DNA from: a bacterium
GTDB taxonomy: Bacteria; Vulcanimicrobiota; Vulcanimicrobiia; Vulcanimicrobiales; SCRA01
NCBI GenBank assembly: GCA_004298675.1
Contig: SCRI01000086.1
Coordinates: 62,001 to 126,000, forward strand
Reading direction: 5' to 3'
Length of the DNA: 64,000 nt
Each line of letters opens with the position of its first letter. The stretch's first letter is position 1. The position numbers and the translations under genes were made by a program. Positions 38,064 to 47,030 of this stretch are shown here, in pieces. The notes under the pieces were generated by a model. The model was not told the DNA's origin and did not search any database. It saw nothing but the letters and a program-made list of their open reading frames with translations.

Positions 38064-39394
38064 AGCGGCTCGTGCGTGCGCGTCACGCGATCGTCGGTGG
38101 TGAAGCGGTGCGCGACTTCGCCTTCGTAGTGGATGGAGAGCGCATCGTGTGTGTGGGTGAAGGCGGCGCGCTCGCCGCCGCCAACCCGGATCTGCCGTGC
38201 CTGGATTACGGTGAGGACCGTCTGCTTGCACCGGGGGCCGTCAACGGGCACAGCCACTGCTATCAGATTCTGCTGCGCGGCTGGGCCGATGACTGGGGCT
38301 TCGAGCGGTGGCGTGACGACGCGCTCTACCGCATCATCCCGCAGCTCGAGCCGGAGGAGTTGTACTGGGTGGCGTTGGCGGCATTCGTCGAGATGCTCGG
38401 CAACGGCATCACCACGGTGGTCGAGTTCTTCTATTTGAACGGCGCCGGTACCGCGCGCCTGGAGAAACTGGTCGAGGCGGCCATCGACTGCGGCATCCGG
38501 TTAGTGGTAGCGCGCGCGTGGATGGACGCGCCCCAGGCGCCGGCGCTGTTCCGGGAGGACCTGGCCGCGGCACGCCGTGATACGCTCGCGCTGGCCGAAG
38601 AGCTGCGCTCCGCGGGCGTGATGGTGTGCCCCGCTCCGCATTCGCTGCACGCGGCCTCGCCTGAAATGACGCGCGCCGCCGTGGACCTCGCGCGCGAGCT
38701 GGGCGTTCCCGCTCACATGCACGTGGCCGAGGCACGCTACGAAGTCGAGCAGGTGCGCGCGCGCACCGGACTCACGCCCATCGCTTTCCTCGATTCACTC
38801 GAGGTACTCGGCCCGCACTTTGTGGCGGTGCATGCGATCTGGCAGACGGAGGAGGAGAAGGATTTGCTGGCCCAGCGCGGTGCGGCGCTGATCCACAATC
38901 CTGTCACCAACCAGTATTTAGGTGACGGCATCGCGGATTTGGCAGGTCTGCGACGGCGCGGCGTGCGCGTGGGCCTGGGCACGGACTGCGATCTGCGCCC
39001 GTGTATGTACGACGAGATGCGCGCGGCAGCGTTTCTGCAGAAGACCGCCACGCTCGACGGGGCGACGCTATGCGCCCGGGAGGCGTGGCTCATGGGCACG
39101 CGCGAGGGGGCTCGCGCCGTGGGCGTCGAGGCCGGCGACTTCGCGGAGGGTTGTTATGCGGACTGGTGCGTCATCGATCGGACGCATCCGTCCTTTCACC
39201 CCTGGTCGCACCCTGTGAACCAGCTCGTCTACGTCTCGGATCCCGGCATCGTGGTGGAAACGTTCGTGGGCGCGCGCAAAGTCAGCGACCGCCGCCGCGC
39301 TCAACGCTACGGCAACGAACGCATCGGCGCGGAGCTGCGCAAGGTGGCGCAACGCTTGGGGTTGCCTCTCGACCACGCGGCCGCGCCGGCGTGA
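38060..39394 (+). CDS. Amidohydrolase, candidate formiminoglutamate deiminase (HutF)
   Basis: 444 aa, amidohydrolase TIM barrel. Metal ligands: NGHSHCYQ, AHMHVAEARYE, VHAIW and GTDCDLRP. In the hut operon directly after hutI a HutF role (formiminoglutamate to N-formylglutamate) fits. Some segments (LLRGWADDWGFERW) look more like the MTA/SAH or chlorohydrolase-type deaminases, and a HutG deformylase is not seen. It could therefore deaminate another imidazole or purine product. Coupled to hutI and the next gene by GTGA overlaps. Confidence 0.75.
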   Translation: MKRLVRARHAIVGGEAVRDFAFVVDGERIVCVGEGGALAAANPDLPCLDYGEDRLLAPGAVNGHSHCYQILLRGWADDWGFERWRDDALYRIIPQLEPEELYWVALAAFVEMLGNGITTVVEFFYLNGAGTARLEKLVEAAIDCGIRLVVARAWMDAPQAPALFREDLAAARRDTLALAEELRSAGVMVCPAPHSLHAASPEMTRAAVDLARELGVPAHMHVAEARYEVEQVRARTGLTPIAFLDSLEVLGPHFVAVHAIWQTEEEKDLLAQRGAALIHNPVTNQYLGDGIADLAGLRRRGVRVGLGTDCDLRPCMYDEMRAAAFLQKTATLDGATLCAREAWLMGTREGARAVGVEAGDFAEGCYADWCVIDRTHPSFHPWSHPVNQLVYVSDPGIVVETFVGARKVSDRRRAQRYGNERIGAELRKVAQRLGLPLDHAAAPA

Positions 39395-40176
39395 TCGACG
39401 CGGCCCTGTTGGCCGCCGCCGCGCGGGAAGCGGGGTTGGCCCCCGTCAGCGCCGTGGTGGAGCGCATCGACCGCCCTGGTGAGCGAGCGGAGCTCGACCC
39501 CGAGCTGGAGCTCTACCCCGCCAGCATGATCAAGGTGCCGATCGCCGTGGCGGCGCTCGCGCGCGTGGAGGCGGGGGCGCTGACCCTCGGTCAGGACGTA
39601 GCCGTGGATGAGCGTAATCTCACCGCCAATGACGCCCCCAGCCCCATGCGCGCGGGCTACCGCGCGACGCTGGGGGAGCTGATCGACCTCATGCTCTCGC
39701 GGTCCGATAACGTCGCGACCAACCAATTGATCGATCTGCTGGGCCGCGAGGCGATCACGCGACATTGCCGGTCCATCGGCCTCACGCGCACCGCGGTACG
39801 CCGCAAGCTCTCCGGAAGTCTCCCGCTGATCGCCGATCCGGAGGCGAACGGGCGCAACGCTCACCCGGCTGGAGATGCCGCGGCGCTATTTGCCGCTCTC
39901 GACGCGCGCAGGCTGCCGGGGGCGCTGGTCGTGCTGGGTGCGCTGGCCCGGCAGTACTGGACGGGGAAGCTGCCGCTGGGGCTGCGCCCTGGCGATCGCT
40001 TCGCGCATAAGACCGGCGACACCGATGAAGTGAGCCACGACGGCGGGATCCTCACCCTGGCCGACGGCCGGCGCTACGTCGTGGTGCTCTATACGGGCGC
40101 CACCAGCCCGGACACCGATCCACGCTTCGGGACGTGGATGGCCCGGGTCCGCGCGGGGCTGGGCGAAAATAGTTAA
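39391..40176 (+). CDS. Class A beta-lactamase-fold serine hydrolase without signal peptide
   Basis: 261 aa from GTG 39391, overlapping the amidohydrolase stop (GTGA). Motifs are intact: SxxK (PASMIKVPIAVAAL), SDN (SRSDNVATN), an E-x-N omega-loop candidate (DPEANGRN) and KTG (HKTGDTDEVSHDGG). There is no signal sequence, so it should be cytoplasmic, unlike resistance beta-lactamases. Being co-translated with hut genes suggests hydrolysis of an amide or ester in histidine breakdown. A beta-lactam role is not supported by location. Confidence 0.85.
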   Translation: MIDAALLAAAAREAGLAPVSAVVERIDRPGERAELDPELELYPASMIKVPIAVAALARVEAGALTLGQDVAVDERNLTANDAPSPMRAGYRATLGELIDLMLSRSDNVATNQLIDLLGREAITRHCRSIGLTRTAVRRKLSGSLPLIADPEANGRNAHPAGDAAALFAALDARRLPGALVVLGALARQYWTGKLPLGLRPGDRFAHKTGDTDEVSHDGGILTLADGRRYVVVLYTGATSPDTDPRFGTWMARVRAGLGENS

Positions 40177-40195
40177 GTATGCGTCTATTTAGGAC

Positions 40196-40238
40196 TTGAC
40201 AAAATTCCAAGCGTGATGTAAGTATTTGCTTACATCAC
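40196..40238 (+). promoter_or_regulatory. Promoter and TetR operator of the efflux operon
   Basis: A perfect TTGACA (40196-40201) is followed after 17 nt by a dyad GTGATGTAAG-TATTTG-CTTACATCAC (40213-40238, perfect 10-bp arms) that covers the -10 region and ends one base before the ATG of the TetR gene. Self-repression is very likely. No ribosome site exists between dyad and start. Confidence 0.8.
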
Positions 40239-40239
40239 G

Positions 40240-40827
40240 ATGGAAGGCACGCACCGGCAGAACAACCCCGAGCAGACGCGCGACCGCATCTTAGCGGCGG
40301 CGCGGGAGGTCTACGTCCGCAACAACGGCAGCCGCGGGGCTACCACCCGTGAGATCGCCCAGCTTGCCGGGGTCAACGAAGTCACGCTGTTCCGCCATTT
40401 CGGATCGAAGGAACGGCTGCTTGCTTCCATGATCAGCCATTGCTGCGTTCGGCAGAAGATGACCCGGATCGAGGAGACCGGGGATCTTCGCACCGATCTG
40501 ATCGGCGTGGGATTCGTGCTCGCACAGGGGATGGAACATGTTGAGGACCTCATCCGTGTCAACCTCAGCAACTCCTCGCTGGAAGGCGACTCGACACTGC
40601 TGGAGGGGCCGCGGCAGGTCCAGCGTGCGATCGAGGGCTTCATGAGCCGCAAGGTGGCGGCAGGGCTGCTCGAGGGTGAACCGCGGCAGTTGGCGCGCGC
40701 CTTCTCCGGGATGATCTTCGCCCACGTCATGGGCAAGCGGCTATGGGGCGAGCAGACCCCGACGACCGTGGAAGATGTGGCCCGTTACACCGGCATTTTT
40801 TTGAAAGGGACGCTCCGACATGAGTAG
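40240..40827 (+). CDS. TetR-family repressor
   Basis: 195 aa. N-terminal HTH (TRDRILAAAREVYVRNNGSRGATTREIAQLAGVNEVTLFRHFGSKERLLASM) and a helical ligand domain. The operator abuts its start codon. Overlaps the following hlyD-type gene by 8 nt, so it most likely represses the pump and releases on binding a substrate. Confidence 0.93.
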   Translation: MEGTHRQNNPEQTRDRILAAAREVYVRNNGSRGATTREIAQLAGVNEVTLFRHFGSKERLLASMISHCCVRQKMTRIEETGDLRTDLIGVGFVLAQGMEHVEDLIRVNLSNSSLEGDSTLLEGPRQVQRAIEGFMSRKVAAGLLEGEPRQLARAFSGMIFAHVMGKRLWGEQTPTTVEDVARYTGIFLKGTLRHE

Positions 40828-42175
40828 CACGAGCACCGAAACGCCCGCGGCTGCGGCCGAAGCGAACGCTTCCGGCGAACGCCAACCACGTACTCCGGTA
40901 GAGCGTGGCACCAACGCCGTGCCGCCGGGCCGCCGTGCCGTGCTGGCCGTTGCGATCTTCGTGGGCGTGCTGCTGCTGGTCGTGTTCGGCATCAAATGGT
41001 TCGCCTACGCGCATGCCCACCAAGGTACGGACGACGCCATCGTAGACGCCGACATCGTCCAGGTGAACTCCAAGCTCGCGGAGCGAGTCGATGCGATCTA
41101 TACCGACACCAACATGCACGTGCGCAAAGGGCAGCTGCTAGCGCGGCTGGCCGATCGCGACGAGTTGGATCGCCTGCGTGCGGCGCGCGCGGCGCTAGCC
41201 GCGGCGCAGGCGCAGGCGGGCGAGGCCGGGGTAGGGGTGGATCTGACGCGGTCCACGCAGGGCGCTCAAGTCGAGCAGAACCGGGGCGGCGTGGGCTCGG
41301 CGCAGTCGGCGGTGGAGAGCGCGCAAGCCAATCTCTCGGCCGCCCGCGCGCAGCTGATCGGTGCCCGCGCGCAGGCAAAGGCGGCCGATGCCGCGGTGCC
41401 GGCCGCGCAGGCGGCGCTCTCCAAAGCAAAGAGCGATCTGCAACGCACCACCCAACTCGTAGGTGAAGGAGCGGTAGCGGCCAACCAGCTCGATGCCGCG
41501 CAAGCCCAGGCTGCGGGTGCGCTCGCTCAGTATCAGCAGTCCCAACAGAACGCCGGCGCCGCGGCTGCGGCGGTAAAGGCCGCCAGCGATCGCTACGTCG
41601 CCGCGCAGGCCGACGTTGGGCAGGCGCAATCCGCGCTCGTCACGGCGAGCGGCAAGCTTGCGGAGAGCTCGACACCGTACAAGGTTGCCGCGCAGCAGGC
41701 GCAGGCGGCGGCGGCGCAGGCGCAGGTGAAGAATGCGTTAGCCACGCTCGCGCAAGCGGAGTCGGCGGTGTCGTACACCTCGATCTACGCCCCCAGCGAC
41801 GGCGTGGTCGGCGAGAAGGACGTTACGGTGGGTCAGATGGTCGCGGCCGGACAGACGCTCTTCGCGATCGTGCCGCTCGACCGGATCTACATCACCGCCA
41901 ACTACAAAGAGACGCAGATTGCCGGAATGCAGCCCGGGCAGCACGTCGATATTCGCGTGGACGCCTACAAGGGCACGACGCTCTCGGGACACGTCGTGGC
42001 GATCGGTCCGGCCACCGGCTCCACGTTCTCGATCGTGCCCGCGCAGAACGCAACCGGCAACTTCGTGAAGGTCACGCAACGCATCCCCGTGCGCATCGAG
42101 CTGGACGGATCCAATCCTTCACAGACGCCGCTGCGCCCGGGCATGAACGTGGTCACCAACGTCAAGATTCGTTAG
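40820..42175 (+). CDS. HlyD/EmrA-type membrane fusion protein
   Basis: 451 aa. Cytoplasmic Pro/Ala-rich tail, one TM (~residues 35-57, VLAVAIFVGVLLLVVFGIKWF), lipoyl halves (TDDAIVDADIVQVNSKLAERV; YTSIYAPSDGVVGEKDVTVGQMVAAGQ), a long alanine/glutamine-rich coiled coil between them (~residues 110-300) and a beta-barrel. It links the MFS pump to the outer layers; the very Ala-rich coil is longer than in E. coli EmrA. Confidence 0.92.
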   Translation: MSSTSTETPAAAAEANASGERQPRTPVERGTNAVPPGRRAVLAVAIFVGVLLLVVFGIKWFAYAHAHQGTDDAIVDADIVQVNSKLAERVDAIYTDTNMHVRKGQLLARLADRDELDRLRAARAALAAAQAQAGEAGVGVDLTRSTQGAQVEQNRGGVGSAQSAVESAQANLSAARAQLIGARAQAKAADAAVPAAQAALSKAKSDLQRTTQLVGEGAVAANQLDAAQAQAAGALAQYQQSQQNAGAAAAAVKAASDRYVAAQADVGQAQSALVTASGKLAESSTPYKVAAQQAQAAAAQAQVKNALATLAQAESAVSYTSIYAPSDGVVGEKDVTVGQMVAAGQTLFAIVPLDRIYITANYKETQIAGMQPGQHVDIRVDAYKGTTLSGHVVAIGPATGSTFSIVPAQNATGNFVKVTQRIPVRIELDGSNPSQTPLRPGMNVVTNVKIR

Positions 42176-42210
42176 CGCTCGTAACCACACGCTCGTAGAG
42201 GCCGTTCAAG

Positions 42211-43734
42211 GTGCAACATCATCATCGCTCCCTCGTGGAGTACGGATGGCGGCGGCTCTTGGTGACCCTTGCGGTCAGTCTGGCCACGATGCTGGAGATC
42301 GTCGACAGCACGATCGTCAACGTCGCGTTGCCGACGATTCAGGGGAACCTCGGCGCCACCATCGACGAGGCAGCCTGGGTCGTGACCGGGTACATCGTCG
42401 CCAACGTCGTCGTGATTTCGCTGACGCCGTGGCTGCAGGCGCGCTTCGGCCGCAAGCAATACTACACGGCCTCGATCGTCGGCTTCACGCTGGCCTCGGT
42501 GCTGTGCGGCCTCTCGGGCTCGTTCGCGGAGCTGGTTTTCTGGCGCATCGTGCAGGGCATCTTCGGCGGCGGTTTGATCTCGACGTCGCAGGCGATTCTG
42601 CAGGAGACCTATCCGCCCGAGGAGATCGGCAAAGGGCAGGGCATCTTCGCGCTGGGTGTGGTCGTTGGCCCCACCATCGGCCCCGCGCTGGGCGGCTTCA
42701 TCACCGATCAGCTTTCGTGGCGCTGGGTGTTCTTCATCAACATCGTCCCCGGCGTGTTGGCCGCGCTCTTGACGCTGTGGCTGCTGCGCAATCCCGAGCA
42801 GCCGCGCCGCCTACCCGTCGATGTGGCGGGAATCGCGCTCTTGGCCGCGGGCATCGGCTCGCTGCAGTATGTGCTGGAGGAGGGTGAGCGCAAGAATTGG
42901 TTCGCGGACGGGGGGATTATGTTCTTCACCGCCCTGGCGGTGCTGGGATTGCTGGCGTTCGTGGTGTGGGAATTACGGTACGCCGAGCATCCGGTCGTGG
43001 ACCTGACGATTCTCAAGAATCGCGGCGTGGCGGCGGGCTCGCTGCTGGGCATGACATTGGGCATCAGCCTCTATGGGTCGATCCTGATCTTGCCGCAGTT
43101 TGTGCAGTCGATCCTGGGATTTACCGCTACGTTGTCCGGCTATCTCATCATGATCCGTGCCGCGGCCATCGGCCTCTTGACGCCGGTTGCCGCGCTGCTC
43201 GTGATGCGTGGGAAACTCGACATGCGCTGGGTCATCGGCGGAGCGTTCGTGCTCGTGGGCGTGGGAAATTTCATGCAGGCGGCGGTGACGACCACGAGCA
43301 CGGGCTTCTGGGAGTTCGCTCCCATGCTCATCGTCGGCGGGATCGGCCTCTCGCAACTCTTCGTACCGCTCTCGGTGGCGATCTTCGCCTCGGCGCCACC
43401 GCGCGACACGCCGAAGGTCTCGGCGTTCTTCAACTTGGCGCGTCAACTGGGCGGCTCGATCGCAACAGCGGTGCTGGTGACGATCCTCGACCGGCGCGAG
43501 GCGTTCCACTACGCTGCGCTCGCGAGTGACGCCACGCTGCATCGCTTGCCGGTGTCTCAGTACCTCGCGCACGCCTCGCCGCTGGCGCTCTACGATCTGA
43601 TCTCGCACCAGGCGCAGACGATGGCCTTTGCCGACACGGCGTTGTGGACGGCGATCATCTCGATCGCACTAGCGCCGCTGGTCATCCTGATGCGCCGGCC
43701 GCGCGGGGGCATGCCGGCCATGCTCGGCGAGTGA
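42211..43734 (+). CDS. EmrB-type MFS drug efflux transporter (DHA2)
   Basis: 507 aa, about 14 TM helices. Motif C-like and DHA2 landmarks: LEIVDSTIVNVALPTIQGNLGAT, WVVTGYIVANVVVISLTPWLQARFGRKQYY, RIVQGIFGGGLISTSQAILQE, GPTIGPALGGFI. Pairs with the upstream HlyD protein to form an EmrAB-type proton-driven exporter. GTG start at 42211 encodes QHHHR next. Ends 4 bp from the opposing pgl gene. Confidence 0.93.
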   Translation: MQHHHRSLVEYGWRRLLVTLAVSLATMLEIVDSTIVNVALPTIQGNLGATIDEAAWVVTGYIVANVVVISLTPWLQARFGRKQYYTASIVGFTLASVLCGLSGSFAELVFWRIVQGIFGGGLISTSQAILQETYPPEEIGKGQGIFALGVVVGPTIGPALGGFITDQLSWRWVFFINIVPGVLAALLTLWLLRNPEQPRRLPVDVAGIALLAAGIGSLQYVLEEGERKNWFADGGIMFFTALAVLGLLAFVVWELRYAEHPVVDLTILKNRGVAAGSLLGMTLGISLYGSILILPQFVQSILGFTATLSGYLIMIRAAAIGLLTPVAALLVMRGKLDMRWVIGGAFVLVGVGNFMQAAVTTTSTGFWEFAPMLIVGGIGLSQLFVPLSVAIFASAPPRDTPKVSAFFNLARQLGGSIATAVLVTILDRREAFHYAALASDATLHRLPVSQYLAHASPLALYDLISHQAQTMAFADTALWTAIISIALAPLVILMRRPRGGMPAMLGE

Positions 43735-43738
43735 TGTT

Positions 43739-44479
43739 CTAGGAAAGCAGCGCTGCGGCGGCGCGGTCGACGAGCCACGTCAGCGTCCCGTTCGCCGGCG
43801 CCACCACCTGTACCGGCGTGAGGTTCGGGTCGAAGGCGCCCTCCAGCGCACGCTGCAGCGCCTCCGCTTTCTCGGGGCCCGCCGCCGCGATCACGATGCG
43901 GCGCGCGCCGTTGATCGTGCGCGGAGTCAGTGTGAGACGGTGGGCGCCGAATTTCGGTACGAAGGGTGCCGCTACCAATAGCCGCTGCTCGCCGATGGGC
44001 GAGGTTCCTGGAAAGAGCGAGGCGGTGTGACCGTCGGGCCCCATGCCCAACATCACGAGATCGAGCTGTGGATCTTCGCCGAGCGCGTCACGCAAGACCA
44101 CCGCGTATTCGTCGGCGGCCTGTTCTGGCGGAATCTCTCCGCGCATGCGGTGAACGTGTTCCGCGGGGATGGGGACCTGCGCGAGCAGTACGCGCTCCGC
44201 CATGCCGTAGTTCGACTGCGGATCCTCGGGCGGCACGCAGCGCTCGTCGCTGAAGAACACTTGGAGCGCACGCCACTCCACCCGCGACCGACGCGGCTCC
44301 TGTGCCAACAGCGCGAACGCACCCTTTGGCGTGGTGCCGCCAGAGAGCGCCACCGCGAAGCGGCCATGGCGCGCGATGGCTTCGCGCGCGGCCGTCACGA
44401 AGATGTCCGCCAGTGCCGCCCACAGTTCCGCCTCGCCGGCGACTACCCGCAACTCGTCGTGCACATGCGAAGCCTTCAT
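43739..44479 (-). CDS. pgl: 6-phosphogluconolactonase
   Basis: 246 aa, NagB/DevB type. VALSGGTTPKGAFALLAQE, FFSDERCVPPEDPQSNYGMAERVLL and LGMGPDGHTASLFPG (active-site His) are typical. Hydrolyses the product of Zwf. ATG 44479 overlaps the opcA stop (ATGA). Last gene of the pentose phosphate operon. Confidence 0.94.
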   Translation of the reverse strand: MKASHVHDELRVVAGEAELWAALADIFVTAAREAIARHGRFAVALSGGTTPKGAFALLAQEPRRSRVEWRALQVFFSDERCVPPEDPQSNYGMAERVLLAQVPIPAEHVHRMRGEIPPEQAADEYAVVLRDALGEDPQLDLVMLGMGPDGHTASLFPGTSPIGEQRLLVAAPFVPKFGAHRLTLTPRTINGARRIVIAAAGPEKAEALQRALEGAFDPNLTPVQVVAPANGTLTWLVDRAAAALLS

Positions 44480-45471
44480 GCGCGCAGCAGCCGTGCAGTC
44501 AATCCTAGTGCGCGTGAGAAGCCCGGATCGCCGCCCAATCCGAAGAGCGCCCCCGCGACGACGTCCTCCAGCGAACGCTCCAGCATCGGCTCGCAGCGGC
44601 TCCTGCGCTCGCCCTCGGACTCCACGCTCAGGCGCACGCCGCAGTCGCCTTCTACGTGCGCGCTGTAGGTTGCGCCCGCTGCGTGCAGGCGAACCATCCG
44701 CACCTCGCCCGGCGCACCGCCGCTGAGATGGGAAAACGTGACCGTCGCGCCCGAGCCGGTACGGAAGCTGCGCGCCGGTTCGGATATCTCGTAGTTCAAC
44801 TGGACGCCGATCCATGCCGCCAGCAGCGCCGCCTCGGCAAGCGAGCCGCTCTCCACTTCGATAGCCTCGATGTGCGTGAGTGCCCCGGCGCGCGTTGGAT
44901 CGTCGAAGAGCCGGGCGGCCATCTCACGCCAGGGCGCGACGCGCAGCCAGGCGAGGTCCCAAAGCTGTGCGTGCGGCTGACGTGAGAGGATGGCATCGAG
45001 CGCGACCAAGCTTGCGGCGGGATCGCTGCAGCGCGAGGTGTCGACGACGATGCGCCTTGCCAGCGCGCCCAATCCGCGCAGCAACGCACCGTCGAGCTCC
45101 CCGCCGACCCACCAGAGGTAGCACGGTAGGCCGGGCAGCGCAAGCTCCTCGACGTCGGCGATAACGCTCGCGGGCCGGCCGGCGTCGATAGGGAGGGCAA
45201 TCTCCTCGCAGCAAACCGTTTCGCCGCCCGCGCGCCCGCAGAAGGCGCAGACGCGCGCCGCGCTGCCGCCGGCGCCGGCATCAAGCAACAGGAGACGCGC
45301 ACCGTGGGCGATCGCCATTCTGCGCGCGCTTTCGGAGAGTACTGCCAGTTCGCCGGCGCCGGCCGCGCAGACCACCAGAGTCGAGGTGGAGGCCGTCGCG
45401 CCCATGACGCGACCCTCGCTCTGCGTTTCGCGCAGTCGATGCAGCTCGGCCACGATCGTCTCGACGCTCAT
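44476..45471 (-). CDS. opcA: Glucose-6-phosphate dehydrogenase assembly protein OpcA
   Basis: 331 aa from ATG 45471, which overlaps the zwf stop (ATGA). OpcA features: LVVCAAGAGELAVLSE, the Cys-containing IALP segment, LPGLPCYLWWVGG and RIVVDTSRCSDP. OpcA redox-dependently supports Zwf in Cyanobacteria and Actinobacteria. Several cysteines (CAFCGRAGGETVCCEE) could be redox-active. Its presence points away from Proteobacteria. Confidence 0.93.
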   Translation of the reverse strand: MSVETIVAELHRLRETQSEGRVMGATASTSTLVVCAAGAGELAVLSESARRMAIAHGARLLLLDAGAGGSAARVCAFCGRAGGETVCCEEIALPIDAGRPASVIADVEELALPGLPCYLWWVGGELDGALLRGLGALARRIVVDTSRCSDPAASLVALDAILSRQPHAQLWDLAWLRVAPWREMAARLFDDPTRAGALTHIEAIEVESGSLAEAALLAAWIGVQLNYEISEPARSFRTGSGATVTFSHLSGGAPGEVRMVRLHAAGATYSAHVEGDCGVRLSVESEGERRSRCEPMLERSLEDVVAGALFGLGGDPGFSRALGLTARLLRA

Positions 45472-47030
45472 AGTTGCCTCCACGAGTCGCCGTCGGCCGC
45501 CAGCAGCGCATCGGCTGCTGGAGGCCCCTGCGACCCAGCCGCGTAGTTCGGGAAATCGGCGGGGCGTTCGCTCTGCCAGCGCTCGAGCACGGGCATCACC
45601 ACTTCCCAGGCCGCCTCCACGGCGTCCCAGCGCGTGAAGAGGGTGGCGTCGTCACGCATGGCGTCGGCCAGGAGCCGCTCGTACGCCGGCGCGATCTTCA
45701 CGCCGAATCCTTGCCCGTACGCGAAATCCATCGACACGCTGCGGATGTGCATCGCCTGCCCCGGATACTTCGCGTTGAAGGAGAGCGAGATGCCCTCTTC
45801 CGGTTGAATCTTTACCACCAGCGAGTTGGTTTCGAATTGGTCGCCCAGCTCACCGAACAAGCGATGCGGCACGCTGCGGAACGCGATGGCGATCTCGCTG
45901 TTCTTGCGCTTGAGCCGCTTGCCGCTGCGCAGGTAGAACGGTACCTGACCGCCCCAGCGCCAGTTGTCGACGATCAGTTTGAGCGCGGCGTAGGTCTCCG
46001 TCGATGACTCGACGTCGACGTCGGGCTCCTCGCGGTACGCGGCCACCGCTGCGCCGGCGATCTCGCCGCGCGCGTATTGCCCGCGCACGGCGTGGTGGTC
46101 GAGGCGATCGGACGGAATGGGACGGACGGCGCGCAGCACCTTGAACTTCTCGTCGCGCAGGGCGTCGGCGTCGGAGGAGACCGGCGGTTCCATCGCCACC
46201 AGCGTCATCAAGTTGATGACGTGGTTCTGCAGCATGTCGCGCAACGCGCCCGCGCGCTCGTAGTAGCCGCCACGCTGCTCCACTCCCACGGTCTCCGCCG
46301 CGGTGATCTGCACGCTCTTGATGTAACGGTAGTTCCAGAGCGGCTCGAAGATCACGTTGGAGAAGCGCAGCGCCATCAGATCCTGCACCGGTTCCTTGCC
46401 GAGATAGTGATCGATGCGGTAGATCTGCTTTTCGGGGAAGACTTTCTCGATCTCCCGCTGCAGGGCACGCGCGGAGGTGAGGTCGGTGCCGAAGGGTTTC
46501 TCGATCACCAGGCGGCACCAGCCGCGGGTGTCCTTCGGGCCGAGCTTGGCGAGGTCCAGGTGGCGGACGATCTCGCCGAACACCACCGGCGGAGTCGCCA
46601 GGTAATACAAGGCGTTGCCATGGGTGTTGAACTCGGTAAGGTCGGTTTCGAGATGGTGCTGCAGCTGCCGGTAGCACTCCACGTCGTCGAAATCGCCGCT
46701 GACGTACGAGAGGCGGCGCGCGAAATCGTCCCAGACGGGGCCTTGCGGGTGGCCAAGTTGAGCGAACTGCGCGATGCCCTCTTTCATCGCCTCGCGGAAC
46801 TGGTCGTCGGACCAGGGCGAGCGCGAGTAGCCCACGATGGCAAAGTCCGATGGCAGCAAGTCCTGCAGGCGCAGGCTATAGAGCGCGGGCATCAGCATGC
46901 GCTTGGTGAGGTCCCCGGTGGCTCCGAAGAGCACGATGGTGCAGGGATCGGCGATGCGATGGCTCTGTAGACCCGCGCGCAGCGGGTTACTCTGACCGTC
47001 GGACGTGGTGACCGTCGTGGTGATCGACAT
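45468..47030 (-). CDS. zwf: Glucose-6-phosphate 1-dehydrogenase
   Basis: 520 aa. NADP site VLFGATGDLTKRMLMPALY, EKPFGTD, active site RIDHYLGKE and KSVQITAAETVGVE. Commits glucose-6-phosphate to the oxidative pentose phosphate route and yields NADPH. Start is adjacent to the gnd stop. Confidence 0.96.
   Translation of the reverse strand: MSITTTVTTSDGQSNPLRAGLQSHRIADPCTIVLFGATGDLTKRMLMPALYSLRLQDLLPSDFAIVGYSRSPWSDDQFREAMKEGIAQFAQLGHPQGPVWDDFARRLSYVSGDFDDVECYRQLQHHLETDLTEFNTHGNALYYLATPPVVFGEIVRHLDLAKLGPKDTRGWCRLVIEKPFGTDLTSARALQREIEKVFPEKQIYRIDHYLGKEPVQDLMALRFSNVIFEPLWNYRYIKSVQITAAETVGVEQRGGYYERAGALRDMLQNHVINLMTLVAMEPPVSSDADALRDEKFKVLRAVRPIPSDRLDHHAVRGQYARGEIAGAAVAAYREEPDVDVESSTETYAALKLIVDNWRWGGQVPFYLRSGKRLKRKNSEIAIAFRSVPHRLFGELGDQFETNSLVVKIQPEEGISLSFNAKYPGQAMHIRSVSMDFAYGQGFGVKIAPAYERLLADAMRDDATLFTRWDAVEAAWEVVMPVLERWQSERPADFPNYAAGSQGPPAADALLAADGDSWRQL

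Noticed and set aside
39001-39390. N-terminal extension of the beta-lactamase-fold protein
   Set aside because: The extra 130 codons overlap the amidohydrolase in another frame; the GTGA junction gives a proper start.
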